From Pipra filicauda (lineage: Eukaryota > Chordata > Aves > Passeriformes > Pipridae): a stretch of 64,000 bases of DNA. The position numbers were made by a program, and so were the translations under genes. Positions within the stretch are counted from its first letter, which is position 1. Each line of letters begins with the position of its first letter. The notes beneath the pieces were generated by a model. The model made no database searches, was not told where the DNA came from, and was given only the letters and a program-made list of their open reading frames with translations. Shown here in pieces: positions 25,317 through 39,604 of this stretch. Where the stretch lies: contig NW_024104294.1 of NCBI RefSeq assembly GCF_003945595.2, positions 1,447,174 to 1,511,173 on the forward strand, written 5' to 3'.

Positions 25317-28300
25317 GGCATAATTAAGACAGGTCAACCTGAATCAAACCTGGTTAAAAACCACACAGCTGAAGCTCTCACATGGCTTTCCACTGTAAAG
25401 GGTGTTCACGTTACTTCTCTACAATTGCCACCTCTAATACACCAGATGTAGATCCATGCTTTAATTAATACAGTTTAACTCAACAACATCAAATGGTTCT
25501 CAAAACAAAGTGGGATGAAAAACATCTGGAACTTTGTTTCACGCAATATGCATATTTAACCATATATGCATAATATTTAATTATATATGCATAATTATTT
25601 TTAAAAACTGAAGAGTAAAACACTTTAATAACTAAAATGTCAAGATCCTCCTCCTCCTTGGAGGCAGCACAGCCCGAGATAAATCCAAAGATGAAATCTA
25701 AATGGAATCCAAAATTGAAACTAGAAGAATGAACACATCCACAGCTCTTTATGCTTGTAAGCCACACTGAAAACATACCAAAAAAACCACCCCAGAAATA
25801 GCATCCAAATACTAACAAGAAAAAGCATTTTCTCATTTACAGCTCAACACAAATATTAAAACAGTTTCAGATAAAGTTTCATTACCCACACCATGGATCA
25901 GTAACTGCATCAGTTTTAAATCGCAAGCCAAGATGAGAATGTGTCCAAATTACTCTAAAGGTCATCATAAAGGTTTAATTCCATTTTTATATCCAATTTT
26001 TTATTCAAACAAATTATCATGCATGTGAATCTGAGAAATTCAAAGGTTAGTGTGTAAATAGATTTTGAGTTACTTCACCCAAGAGCCCTCAGGCTGTTGA
26101 AACTCATATCATCCAAATGGTTCATCTATGGAACACTGAGTTCTTTGGTCCCAAGCCAGTAAAGAACCTCAGCATGTGTCTGACTTTAAAGCACATGAAC
26201 GCAGGGCTGAACCTGACCGTGGAGTCAGTGAGCCACCTGGAATGGAAGGAAGATGAGGGTGAAGAGTTGCTCCAAGGCATCAAGAAATTTATTCAACAGA
26301 ACAATATATTCAGTGTTTAGATTGTTCCTCAGACACACTCTGCTGTGCATGCACTTCCTCCTTAGCTAGAAGACCCCAAGCTGACCTGCCTGCTGCAGAC
26401 ACTGAGTGGAGCATCCTGCACTCCTGCAAGGGCTGAGTCCAGCCCAGGACCACCCCAGCTGTGATTACAGTCCCAAAGGGTTACACAGAAAACTGCACAA
26501 CTGGGAATGCTCTCAGAACACCAAGAGCAAAATGGGGCTGTGAGACCACAGCATATTGTGAAGATGAGACACGAGGCACCACAGAGAGGGAACAATCAGC
26601 CAAGCACCTTGCCACTCACCGTTCCAGCACATGCCTGGACAGCACTGAATGGAGGATGAAAATAAAAGAGGACAATTTACTGTGCTAAGATCAGTGCTGG
26701 CTTTAAGGTGGCTTCCCTGCTGCATAAAATAAAAACATGGGGATACTCACTAAAGAAAAGGAGGGCTTACAACTAGAGCCAACATACAGTAGACGCAACT
26801 GTGCAGCTGCCTCCCAGGAAGGAACGTTGTTTTAATGCTCTGGAAGAGCTTCAAGTCCTCTGAGAGACACTATCCAGGACAGTGCCAATGCAGAAAGCAT
26901 CTCCACCAGTAGGAGGGATGTTATCTTCAGAAACTCATCCTGCTTTTATATCATGTAGTGATCTTCAGTCTGGACAGGAAGGAAATCATGGTGATGCAGC
27001 AGTATCACATCCATTCTTTTCTTTAAAGGGACATTAAAAAATTATTCCAGCCTCTTTTGTGGCCTGTCCATAGCCCTGGGCTTCCCAACACTTCACACAG
27101 GGAAAGTCTTGGATACTACACTAACAGAGGGAACTGCATCCCTAATCCTCTCCTTATCTAGCAGCCTTATCCACTTCAAGGGTATCCAAAGTCTTCAAAA
27201 TGTTGATGTACTGGATGGCATGACTTTTTTGTTACTTTTTTTAAGAAATGTACATCAGTGTTTTACCATGTTTCCATCCTGCCAGGTCTGTAATCTTACA
27301 ACACACATTTTAAGCAACATGCCAAGGCCAGGACAGCTCCATTCTGACCCCTGCTTAACCAGGACCTCGCGCTGCACCACAAAACCAAGCACGTGTTCTG
27401 GTGGCACTTGATGTGACAGCAGTCCCGAAAGGTGTGTCACTGAGTGTGTGGTGGGCAGAGTGGGTGGGCTGGAAGCCTGTTTTTTGCTTTTAGTATTTCA
27501 GTTTTATTGATCTTGAAATAAAAACTCACTAAAACTTGCTATAAAACCCATCAGTCATAAAATAAGATCAAAAGCAGGCCTACAGAAAAGATGCCTGCTT
27601 GAGGAATAGACCTTGATAATGGCTTCAGAAATACAAGAAAGCACACCCTTAAATAATGTTTATACCCTCAAAACTGCTCTGTTCAGACAGATTATAAAAT
27701 CAGATAAAACTATCTATTGCCTTGAGTGATGACAGGAAAATGAACATTTCATCCTCTACAGAACCAGCAATCTTCAGATAAGATTTGTCTCTGCCATCAC
27801 AAGATGAATCACTGTGGGTCTCATGCTGCTGTAATTTATACCAGTCATACCTGGTGTAACTCCAAAGCCTTCACGCAAGTTACTCCACCTTCAAGTAGCC
27901 AAGAGAACAATCAGTTTTCAGGTAGAGAGAGATAACTAAGAAATCTTAGAAACCTTCATCAGTTCTTTGCATTTTCCTTGAAGCTGTGTCATTCCTGTTC
28001 GTCAGCACATTATTTCTAAGCATACAGTGGGTAGGTGTGCAGGGACACAGTTCATATAGTTTTTTGTACATGTCTTATTTGTCTTTGAATTCTTAGGTAT
28101 TTTTGCAATAGCAATATCATCGTTGAGGTTAAACTTGTTGCTCAAACGTAACAAACATACTTAAGGAAAAAAGGGAGGGATTTTTAAATACTTTAAAAAA
28201 AAGAGAGATGACAAACCTCGCATTCCATTAGAAAGTATATGGATCACACAGAAAAAAATTAAAACAAATTCTGATTTAAACCACTGCAATGACATCTCCT

Positions 28301-31300
28301 ATTCTCCAACTCAAGTGCACTTGACTAATTAAAAAAACCTACTCCACTCTGAAGTTAATGGTACACTCAGAAGAAAAGGCAGTTTGAGCTCTCAAATGCC
28401 CCTTGCACATGGCACCAGGGAAAGTCTGCAGAAAAGCAAAGGACTGAACCTCAGCATCCACACGCCAGAGTTCCCAACCAGCAGGACAGGCTGCAAATAA
28501 ACTGCCTCTGTTTCCACCTTAAAGCAGTGCCCACAGCTCTCAGACTCACTTGCTGCAGTCCCAGAACTCCAAGAGGGTTCCTGAGCTGTTGTGCTCAGTT
28601 GGATTAGCTGGATGTCAGGTGTGTTACTGCACAACAGCCATAAATGTCTCAAAATAGATTTGGTGTTGAACAGTAATAGTTTTGCTGTAAGGACGGCAGA
28701 CTGAGGATATTGAAAAATGAAAGATTTATAGGGAAGAATGGCACCTGTTATTAGATGAATTAATACAGCTAAAGGAGAAAAAAAAAATCTTTTGGACACA
28801 CAAGTTCTTCAGCCACAGAACTCTGAAGGGCTCTGACCAAAACATAGTCCATTTTTCTTCTGAACTATAATGGCATATCTAATACAATGAAATATCTCAC
28901 CTTCTCATATGCTTTGCAGAATTTACTCTGCACATTTGAATATCAAAGTATTGCTCCTCTTCCTCTGGCTTTTACAAATTTTACTACCACATACAGAAGC
29001 AGCAAGAGTAAGGTAGGTGTCTCTGATAACCAGTCTTAGAATTTGGACAGGGGTAGTGGTGAAAGAGTATTTTTGCTGTTATATTCAGCTAAAACATCAT
29101 AAGAATAATTTTGTTTTCAACAAAAATTTACTACAGTGGATTTTGGTTCTTTACACATTTAGTTCCTCTGCTGGTCTCTGTAAATTGCATTATTAAACCC
29201 ACTGCGGTTCCCTCGTTTGCCACTTAATAAGATATTCCATGGCACATCCCAACAAAGTAATCTTCACTCGGGAAACAGAAGCCTCCCTTTTTCTTTAGCA
29301 TTATAATTTAAAAGCTTTAGTTTCATTCTACCTATGGAGCCAGCGTCCAAGCTCAGTTAAATCAGTGAAAAGATTATCAGGGTTTTTAACTCCTTTTGGA
29401 CCAAAGCCAAGATGAATTCTTCATTGTTTTGCAAAGACCACATAAATAAATTTAAATCACAGAAGACTTTCTCATTCCTATGTTTTCAGGTAAAAAAACA
29501 ATATTCACCTTGGTAGGAGCTACTGGCAGTATATCCACCTACCAGCACCTGCCATCACTGACCAGTAACTGGATACCCAGAGGCAGCCTGGATGCCTGAA
29601 AACTGTCATCTTAACAGGATATAAATCCTTACAGTCACTCCAGGACAGCAACAGCTTCAGGAGGAACTTCTCGAGCAAGCACTTCTGAGTCACTAAAATT
29701 CACTTTACTTCCAATGCACAGACACACTCATTCATTATTCCCAACAGCACTGAAATTAGTTACACACATGAAGACTGATACATTCATAACTAACCAAAAA
29801 AATCAACAGCAAAGTAGTCTGGCCTAAAAGGATTCACCCTCCTGCAGGTGGGTCCACTGTTTCTTTAATTTCACATTCTTTTGCTAGTAACCCTAAAACT
29901 TTTTTTTATTTTGGCAATAAATTTGGTGGGTTTCTACATTTTCTAAGCATTGTTTTACAGATGACTACATTCGAGGAAATTAATATTTCTGGAGCATAAA
30001 GTTTAACACAGTAAAAAAATGAAATATATTTCATAAATGTGTTTGTTATATTTGTACATTTAAAACTAGCCCCAATTTTGTGGGCCATTCTTTTGTCCGC
30101 AGTGTGTTTTACACTGCGTGTTTACAACTTCCATAATGTTTCTTTTCCACCAGGTTAGGGAAGAAGAAAGGATGCAGGAGGTGAGCCTGCCAAATCCCAA
30201 CAGCCTCTTTTCACCCCATGTGCCATGCAACAAGGTGTGCCTCAGATTTAGAAGTTTGTAAGTGTATTTCAGAGACCTACGCCTCTTTGCTTTTAAGATA
30301 AAACATTTCACATTTAATGTTAATTGCATACCTACATGACTGGCATTGGGATCATTCCCTGTTGAGTCAGACAAAAAACAGCCCAGATTTTTAACTTCTA
30401 GTCCACAGAACAAAACAAAAAAGCAGCTCTTTGCCACATGCCAAAATGTTTCCTTAGAGGAATCTGAATGGGTAGAAACAGAAGAAAGGTTTTCCAGAGA
30501 TGTTAGACCACATTTTCTGTTGTGACTTTCACACAACCACCCGGGCCAAAACTACTAAGAGAAAAAAGCAGGAAATAACACATGAGGAAGTGATTAAATG
30601 CATACAGAAATGTTCTAGCTCAGATAACTGGTTTCAGTCTGGTCAGTTGTATTTCTCAGAATGCTCTTTATCCACCCAGAATTACTGCTTATCCAGTGGT
30701 ATGAGCACTGCTCCATGGATCCAGAGTCACACAGGACTCTGCAGCTGGGCTGGGCAAACTAAGCCTGGTCATAGAGAGAGGGAACGAGGAGTGGTTTCTG
30801 GAGCAGCAACTTCTACACGAGGTGCAGTGGGGCACAGGGCTTCAGGCATTCCAGGAAACAATGGTCACATATGGAAAATGCAGACACTTGAAAGGGGCCT
30901 TCTCAGAACACGACTAAAGGGGGAAAAAATAAAAGAGATCTAAAAGCTCCGTGTTTCTACATATGCACCTCTAAAATCCTGGTAGCAGATACATACCATT
31001 TATTGCTATGAAAAGCCTCTACTCATGTTCACAGCCTTCTATTTACAGTGAATATTATGAAACCCAACAAAAGCAGTAACAAAGGGTAAAGAAATTATTA
31101 CATCACCTACAAACATACCTCTTTCCCATGGCAATCTAAGAAAAACTAAAGGAAGCTCTCCCAAGCGTTGGACAGCACAAACCAGAAAAAAAATCACACA
31201 TTTGCAAAACAGTCACAGCAAAAAGTGAAAAAAACTGTTAAAACTCTCCTTTCTAATAAGAATCCACTAAGGTTTGCATCAATACTTACATTCCAAACGT

Positions 31301-34165
31301 AAACATCTGCAGAGATCCTAATTTTAGCATGGCACATCAAAGGCAAAAGTCTTAATACATGAAAAAGAGAGCCAATCTCAAACCTCTCCCTTCCTGACAA
31401 AAGATTTGGAGCAGATGTAGTTATCCTCAGCTGGACAAAGCTGTTGGATCCTCCACTATCTGATAAAAATCACCCTTTGGTTGCTGTGAACAGGCCTGCA
31501 AGACTGAGGAAAAGACTTGAGAGTATGTACGGAAGACATGACCCATAAATTCCTTACTTTCAAGTCCTGTTCTTACATTGCTTTCATTCAGATTCATACC
31601 AAAGGAAAGAGCTCCTTCACACAATATTTGAAGAACAGTTAGAGAGTCAATAGGAAGCTGATGGGTAACAGCACTAATAATTTCCCCACTAACATGGATA
31701 AGAAATAATGCAGCAGATTTTATCTATACCCATACAAACCTTCCTAATTCCTAAAACTAAACTACCTGAGTTTAGAGAAAACGTCTTAAGCTTTCTGCAA
31801 GGATGGTGACAATTACAGATTCAGTACTTCATTAGGTAAGCCCCAACTCTCCAAAAAAACAGCAAACAAAAGGTATGATCCAATAGCTACACTTTAAAAT
31901 ACTTACACTCCACCTACATGGCCCAGTGGAGAAATGCAATCCTAACAGACATCCATGAAGAAGGCACAGGACGAGGAATCCACGTCAGCTTCGAATCTTA
32001 TATATTGCACGTATTTCATAGATACTTTTGAGGACAGATGAAAAGCCATTTCAACTTAAGTCACGTGGAAGAGTAAATTTTACTGAGAATCATGTTCACA
32101 TGCCATGGATTTGAGCAAATACCTCTCCATGGTTATAGCGCAGCAGTCTACTTGCACGTTCCTGCATCCTTACAAACTCCAGTCTCCCTCACCACCCTGC
32201 TGCACACAGGACTGGTCCCAGTTCTGCTTCACAGCAGCTCTGACAGTCATGCCATGGGGAGGCACAAGGCGTGGTTCAGCTGTTCTGATGTACAACTGTC
32301 CAACTCCAAATCAATGATCCTAAACTAAGGTAGAGTAATCAGTAAATACAGGGCCAACACTCCATGAGGCACCAGTCCCTGCTGTGCACAAACACTTCCT
32401 CCTCTCCTCCCCGAGAGACATACCTAAGGGAAAAGCATCAAGGACAACAGGGGAAAAACTGAAGTAACAAAGAAGTGAAAAAGGACTGATCTATGTGTTC
32501 ACCTATTTGTGCTGTGAGGGGCTCAAACACACCACCAGTTTTAATTTCCCTACCTCCAAGTTTGGTACAACTCTAAAGTTTTGAAAACATTCTGCCTGAG
32601 AGTGAATGCTCATAAGAATAAACTCACTTAAAATCAAGTACACCTCTTTTTAAACTAAAGTAGCCTCAACGCCTACCAGCCACAACGCCCTCAACTGATG
32701 GATGACCAGGAAAGCCATGACACTCTAGAGCACCAAGCAAATTAGGAACTGAGATCAAATCCAAATTCTGAAATCTGATCTAAAAATCCCAATGTGACAA
32801 GTGTGCTTGTAAACACTCAGACTGCCATCTCTTACAGAGAAAACCATGATCCTACTGCTTTTATACACCCTCCGTCTGCATTCCTGTCTCTCCTGTTACA
32901 GTAACCCTAATCTTCCTGGAACTGGCACTGTGTCTTAAGAGTTTTATAGACAGCACGGTGAAGTCCCAGCCCATAAATAAAATACCACACAACAGCAGTA
33001 AGTAATTTTCTGTTAAAAACTGGGAGAAAAGAAAACTTCATCCTCTTTTTCTACAACTATACACACGTAACAGTTTAGATCAATAATGCATTATGTTACA
33101 CAGAATTACTAAAAAGCACATATACAAACTGCTCTAAGAGTAAAAAAAAATATATCTGTATAACAGATAAATTATTTTTCTAGAAAAAAAACCAAATTAA
33201 TCTAAGCTATTCTACACTTGCCTCTTAAATTAAGGGAAAAGAAAAATGAAAGTGTATACCTGTAAACCTGAGAAAGAAAGTTTTAATTTTCTGAGTACAA
33301 TTTTCATCCATTGAAAGTCTACAGCTGGCAGAAGAGAGCACACTGCAAACCGAAATGCCACACTACCCTCACTGGGGCACGCATCTAAGGCTGGAATCTA
33401 CTGCTTTCCCCTGAACATACTTGCTTTGAGATTCTGCTCTCTTAACCTTGCAGTCTCACACAGTCATTTTCTTTTTGAAGCCTGAAAATGCAAAATTGAG
33501 AATGAAGAATTTTCTTCAAATCAGTCCTTTTGCACTCAGTTCTCTACAATGTTTTTTCCATATTTTTACTGAATTGCCCAACAGTTTCAATATTACCAAG
33601 AGAAGTAATACTTTGTTCAAAGAACATCTAAAACTTTGCACCTAGAAATGGCCTACAAGGATGCCTTTCCTGTTTCCAAACTCACAAGAAAAGGACTAAT
33701 AAAAAAACAAAAGTAATTTTAAACAGCTGATCATCTTTGGGAGAAAAGGATATGTAATTAAAAGCTGAATTATCACTGAAATACCCCCAAACTGACAGTC
33801 GGTGGTCTTTTTATTTCAAAAAAGTTTTGTGCAGGATCTTCATACACTTACACTCCCATTCAAACATCTGTCAGAACACATTGTTTCTCAGGATTTCACC
33901 CACTTTTTTTTTCCCAAAATGTCAGACTGACTTAGGCAAGTGGGAACTTGGACTTGGCTGCACTGAGAACAACTTTATTCTTACTGAAGTACTCACACAG
34001 CCAGCAGCAGAATCACTGGTTTGAGGGACTTGCTGTAATTAGAGACTGAGCGGCGATGATATCTGCATGGAAATGTCACACAAAAGGCAGAAGTGCCATA
34101 ACAAAACTGAAATAGAGGAAGAAAATCACCCACCTTCTCGCCGGCAGGAAGGAGGCCACAGAAAT

Positions 34166-34184
34166 TTCACAACATGGTTGTGAA
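34166..34184. repeat. Perfect 8-bp inverted repeat, 3-nt spacer
   Basis: TTCACAAC-ATG-GTTGTGAA. The geometry (two arms, 3-nt spacer) resembles that of nuclear-receptor palindromic sites, but the arms do not match the AGAACA or AGGTCA half-site, so a binding function is only a guess. Confidence 0.8.
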
Positions 34185-36531
34185 TAAAGTGTGTAACTCC
34201 AGAAAAAAGGACACTAAAAGAGATACCAGAAACACTGTCTCCAAGAAGTTGCTGTCACAACAGGAATTGTGCTTCAGTCTCCCGAGGTAGACAAGCCCCT
34301 GGACTCATTTGCTCACTTTGCTTTTGCAGGTTCTTATTTTTTTTTTCCACTGTGCTTTTATATTATGGAGATACAGTCAACAGCCTGACAAGGTATTGGG
34401 AGGAACAAAGAGGGAGAAAAGGCAATTACAACCACCAACAGGTGAAATATGGACAGAGGGACAGCAAATAATCAAACTCATGGTCACATGATGTGTGTGT
34501 ATATACATTAGATTTCTTATTCTAGCACCAATATACCCAACCCACATCGCCTGAACAATAGCTATAAAGAGATAATGAAGGGACTGTCCCTTCCCCAAAT
34601 TGCTGACATTCTAGGCATCAAATGGCAGCCACAGCCAGACAAGTTCAGGAACCAAGTCTATAGGATGATTATAAATCTTGATATTTGGATAATATCTTAT
34701 CGAAGATGATTTGCTGTTTCCTTTTAAATGTATTTAAGGTACATTTCTCTCACCACTTCCCATTATAGTGTTTTTCCAAAGCCTTGGGCCAAACAGTTCT
34801 GTAAAATCTGTATTTAGTAAAATTTAATGTTACAAAGATATCTAAACAATGTAACACTTTTGCTTAGCAGTCAACGCACTGCAATTCTAGTAACCAGCCA
34901 AAAACTTCGATACTCCTAAGTATATAAACATTTCCAGTATACGTTTCTGGCAATATGATCCAGTTATCCACAAGCACTGTTCTGCATATGCATTCCTGAG
35001 AAACAACTGCACACTATTCCATAAATCAAACCTGCCCACAACATGCAGGAACTCCTCACAGTGAACTACTCCCAAGTACAACTGCTGGTTGCCACTGGAT
35101 ATAAGGTCATTCCAGTGCAATAAATAAGACTTGATATAAGGTTATCCTATGTTTAACAATACAGTCACTAGCTTTAGTTATCCTTCAAAGAGTTCTGTGG
35201 ACATGAACTTTGTTACTAGAAACAGTTCGCAAGACAATGATTTTCATTCCATAGCTACAACTACAAGTTCTACCTAAGTTTTCATTAATTTTTCCACTTG
35301 AATTTGCTATTTTGAAAGCATAAAGGCATCAGAATTTTCTAATTTCCTCCAGTATTGATCCCTCTGATTTTTCCTATGTTCTTTTAAAGACTAATAATTC
35401 TTTCTTCCTAACAAGCTGCCCAAAGGACAAGGCACAGCCGGGGGATACATTAATGCAATCAGAAACACAAGTTATCAAGTTCAACATTACTATAGCACTT
35501 AGGGATGCTAATGAACTCTGGGATCACAGGTGCTGCAGAGATCCCAAATAAATCCTGGTGCCTGTCTCAAGGCTGCCAATAAAATGGAAGGCAGACAACA
35601 GCTGATGGATTCACACACACAGGGAGGAAGGACAGAAAGGGGCACGAGCATGAGAAACCCAGTCAGTGCAAGAGGCAGGAGATTCAGTATATTCTGGGTT
35701 GACTTTTCACAAGCATTTTGCTTATCATGACCTTAAAGACAGCTTTAAGAATGGCATTTAAAGGAAGACAATGAAGGCACGGAGCATCTTCACAACTTGC
35801 CAGTCTCTAACATGAAAGACAGCATGGGAAAAAATCAAAAACATACCCAACTGAATTTTAATAGTAAGTGAAAAGACTGCAGTGTTGGCCTGTGATGGTA
35901 CCTGACATTTAAATAAATCATGAATCACAGGTGACCAGCAGCATGGACTACACTGGAAAATACAAGATGAAAGGCATGCTTCAGATGCAGGAGGGTAGCA
36001 CCATCAAGGAACCAAAGAATGTTATCAGTAGTTTGATTAGGGAAATTATCTTTTCAGCAGGATTCAGGTAACCTTGAAAAAAACAAAGAAAACAGTGAAA
36101 AAGGAACACTGGATACTTGCTTTTCACAGTATACTATGGCAGATGAAACACTATGGGAAAAATCTAGAGGCACGCAGTCTTAGGGGACATGAGAGGCTGG
36201 AATGAAACTTCTGCACAAGCTCATTCTATGTTTAATATGCACTACAGAAAAATTTTGAAGGTGAAGGTTTATTTGGGTTTTTTCCACGTTTAATTTTCAG
36301 TTTGTATGAAATGAAGCAAATGAAGCAAATTTCTCAAATTATTAATGGATAATAGATCAACTCTGATTCCAATTTCTGCGAAAAATGGAACAAGTCACCA
36401 CGTAAGAAACACATTAATTCTTTTGTAATGTACAGCTTGAAAACATCAATCTGAATCTAGAATCTTGACAAAAGCATACACACAACTTCTGAAAAGGTAA
36501 GATTCCAAAGCATCACAGGTAGCCTTTCAGC

Positions 36532-36565
36532 AAAAAAAAAAAAAAACAAAACAAAAAAACAAAAC
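36532..36565. repeat. A-rich low-complexity tract
   Basis: A15 followed by C-interrupted A runs of the AAAAC type. Simple sequence; no adjoining retroelement recognised. Confidence 0.9.
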
Positions 36566-37569
36566 TTCACACCATTTGAAATATTTAGAGACAGAACATA
36601 TGAGTTCAATAATCACCATTCACAATGTAATGTTAATATTTACCCACAGTCCCCAGCACACCAGCAAGATTTTCTTTTAATTTTGCACATTCAGAAGATA
36701 AAAGGGGTGAGCATTAGGGAACAGCACATTGTAAACTTTTTATTTTGCTGAGAAAAGGACAATGAGAGGGAAGAATTTAACATTCTCTTCCCTCACCCCA
36801 CATGCAGACAAAGACTGAAGCCCTGGGCTCTGAAACCATAACTGGCATATAAAAGAGACAATAACTACACTTTTAAATGAAAAAACTTCAGAATCAAGTC
36901 AGACAGTAGAATTAGAAGGCAGTATGTTTAAAGGAAGCCGCCTAATTGTCAACATGTGGTCGGCATTGCCAATTTTTTTGTGGTAGCCAAAAGATAACCT
37001 GCGGGAAGAGGAATTAATGGATAGTGGGGCCAACAACAGACTGGATAATGGGTGCATCTCAACCTAACTCGGGAAACTGTGGAATTATCAGTCTCTGGGG
37101 AACAGCAGGGTAAGAGGGAAGCATGTTCATGTTTCTGATGGATTTCCTTGATCATTTACTGGCTACGACTGGATCAGGTGGCCCTGTTTGCAGCACAGGG
37201 AATACAGGGCAGTTCCTGACACAACAGCACCAATAGAGGATAAAACCTGGATGGCAGAACCAGACCACTATCTGAAGGGTAATGCTTCATCACTACAGCA
37301 CTGCAGTGTCTTGGTTACACAGGACACTTATTCCTAAAGGACTCTGCCTCCCTTACCCCACAGTTCATCCTTCATTACCTCTACCCACCACAAACTGTTT
37401 TACAGTAGATAGCAAATCAGGGGAATTCCTTTCTCCAAACTCGTGGTATACTGAGCACTCTGCATTTATGAACTTTCTGGTAGCACCAGAATACAAAGAA
37501 GGAATCTTATCCCCTAAGAGTTGATGCAGAACACTCCTTCCTCATACTGCACTGCTCTGAAACACTCAC

Positions 37570-37660
37570 CTGGTCCACAGTCAGGGCAAAGTAGCCCAAC
37601 CGCGCCAAGATCAAGGACAAAACAAGTATCTCTCACTCTTGCAGCAAACACCTCAGGAGA
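37570..37660 (-). other. Candidate internal exon, unknown gene
   Basis: The minus strand has a pyrimidine-rich acceptor (ATTTTGTCTGGTTGTAG) above 37660 and a consensus donor CAG|GTGAGTG below 37570. The 91-bp segment between is open in only one frame, encoding about 30 residues that include FAARVRDTC and LLCPDCGP. The exon would start at a codon boundary and end one base into a codon. I do not recognise the peptide. Splice quality is among the best in the window, but an open 30-codon frame is common by chance. Confidence 0.2.
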
Positions 37661-39591
37661 CTACAACCAGACAAAATGCCCTTCCCCTCAAAGGTCTCTA
37701 GAAATCACAAATACTTTTGTGAGGGAACAGAAGAGGTCACAAAGATAATCTAAGTTGCATTCTTGGCTCTTGCCATGCTACGATGTGCCACTTTAGCAAA
37801 GACATTTTCCCTCCCCTGTGGCTCACTTCCCCTATGCCCAGCACCAATACAGCCACACTCAAGTCCTCTCCCAAGTGCTCATGGTCTAAAGACAAAAAGT
37901 ATCCTGTAAAGTGCTGATTCACTGGTGCACTGGAATAGGAGTGAACAGCATACAGGAGGGGAGCCTCTCTCTCTGCAGGAAATCATTTTTGCACCGAGCC
38001 CAAACCAAATTCTACATCCCAGCCAACTTTCAGAGCTAAGGTCAGCAGAGTACAAAACTCTGCTCAGCAGGGTTAGACAAGTGGAAAGGGGTGGGTAACA
38101 ATTTGGCTGAATAAATGACCAAGTAGTAGGGGATTACAAAACACTATTTAAAAAACAACACTTCTGCATTTCTATAATCCAGCAGTAAATAACAGAAACC
38201 AGAAGCACTGGTGGTGAGGGTTGGCAGGTTTCTGATGGCAATGGTTGGCTTTGCTTTTTAAATAGCTCGTTGATTTTGGACTGCATCCATCTCCAGCATT
38301 GTGACTACACTTCATATAGTAATTTACTTCAAGCCAGAGTGTGCTTCTTCAGCCAAGTCTTTGTTTTGTAAATGTCACAGCACTTCAACACCATTAACCA
38401 GCCACCCCTATTCCAAGCTGATATTCCTAAATTCAGTAAAAGTAAGTATGAGCAACACTGCAACTGAGTCAAATGAAAATGGAGACTGTATTTGACTCTG
38501 CATAGCTCTGAGTGCCAGTGTACCATATTACTTATTTCTGGGAAAGTTCAGGGCAGTTCATTACTGGGTTCACTAATGTTATCCATCCCAAGACCCACAG
38601 AAACCAGACAGTCATTCCCATTCCCCATGCAGGATGTTATACGAAAAACTTTGCGCTTAAGGACTTTATGGATCAACTGGGCATTAACTTCCAGGCATTT
38701 TACTGACAACCAGCAGTCCTGGGCTCCATCCCTGCTACAACTAACTGCCCTCTCCATATCATTTGTGTCCTTCCCAGTTGCTTTATTGGATCAGGCCAAA
38801 ACAATGTGCAAGCACCACATTGTCAGGGCAACTCCAGCTATTAGAAACTGCAACAAGGTGCTTTCCCAACTATCATTCCCCATTCCATAGAAAGCAGAAG
38901 GTAAGCACAGCTTTGTCAAATCCCTTGGGTTTGGAGCGAGAGGAACAGTGCTACAAAGCTTCCCTCCTATAGCTGTGAGAACATGAGAACACCTGGTCCC
39001 GCCACCTTCATTAAGGTCAAGTGAATGCTATTTCAGAGAAACAAGACAAAATTAGTGCTTTATGGCCAACGTATTTTCATTCATGAAAGCTTTCTCTTAA
39101 GAGGCTGAGTGAACAATTCCTGTTCCTTGCTGTAAAAAACAAGTGCAAAGAACAGTAATTTTTTTGAATTCCTGAGCTCAAAGTTTTTCACCACTATCTC
39201 CAACAGCTGCTAATTTGGTGACTGAAAAGTGATGTACATTTAAAAGTACCTTGTTCTGTCCCTCCGCAGAGACCATCAGCAGAACAAATAAATTACCGGT
39301 ATCTGGATTCTCATTACCTCAAATTAGCTTCAGCATAAGATGACAGGAGCAGAGACAAGCTATCTGTGGGTCCTTTAGGGGCACCTGTTAGCACCACATA
39401 AAGGACACAGAAAAGAGAGGCCAGGTTCTCTCTGTTGTCTGCTCCCAACAAAGCCTTCCTGTCAGACCATTAATACCTCTTCTGACAGCAACTTTCAGCC
39501 TGCACACCCACAGCACTTCTAATCCACTAACAATGAATTAGTTGCCTTACTTGGAAGTGCCCCAAGGAGTGCAGGGACTGCATAAGGGAAT

Positions 39592-39604
39592 GGGGGGGGG
39601 GGGG
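39592..39604. repeat. Poly-G run (13)
   Basis: Uninterrupted G13 followed by CAGGG. It could locally favour a G-quadruplex with nearby G-runs, and its length is likely variable. Confidence 0.85.

Noticed and set aside
26150..26215. Resemblance to an amniote palindromic repeat with an AAGCACATG core
   Set aside because: Only about 50 bp match loosely, and the second palindrome arm is absent, so a family call is not justified.
30066..30943. Adjacent minus-strand (156 codons) and plus-strand (147 codons) open frames overlapping by a few bases
   Set aside because: Neither encodes a recognisable motif. The arrangement is consistent with a stop-poor patch.
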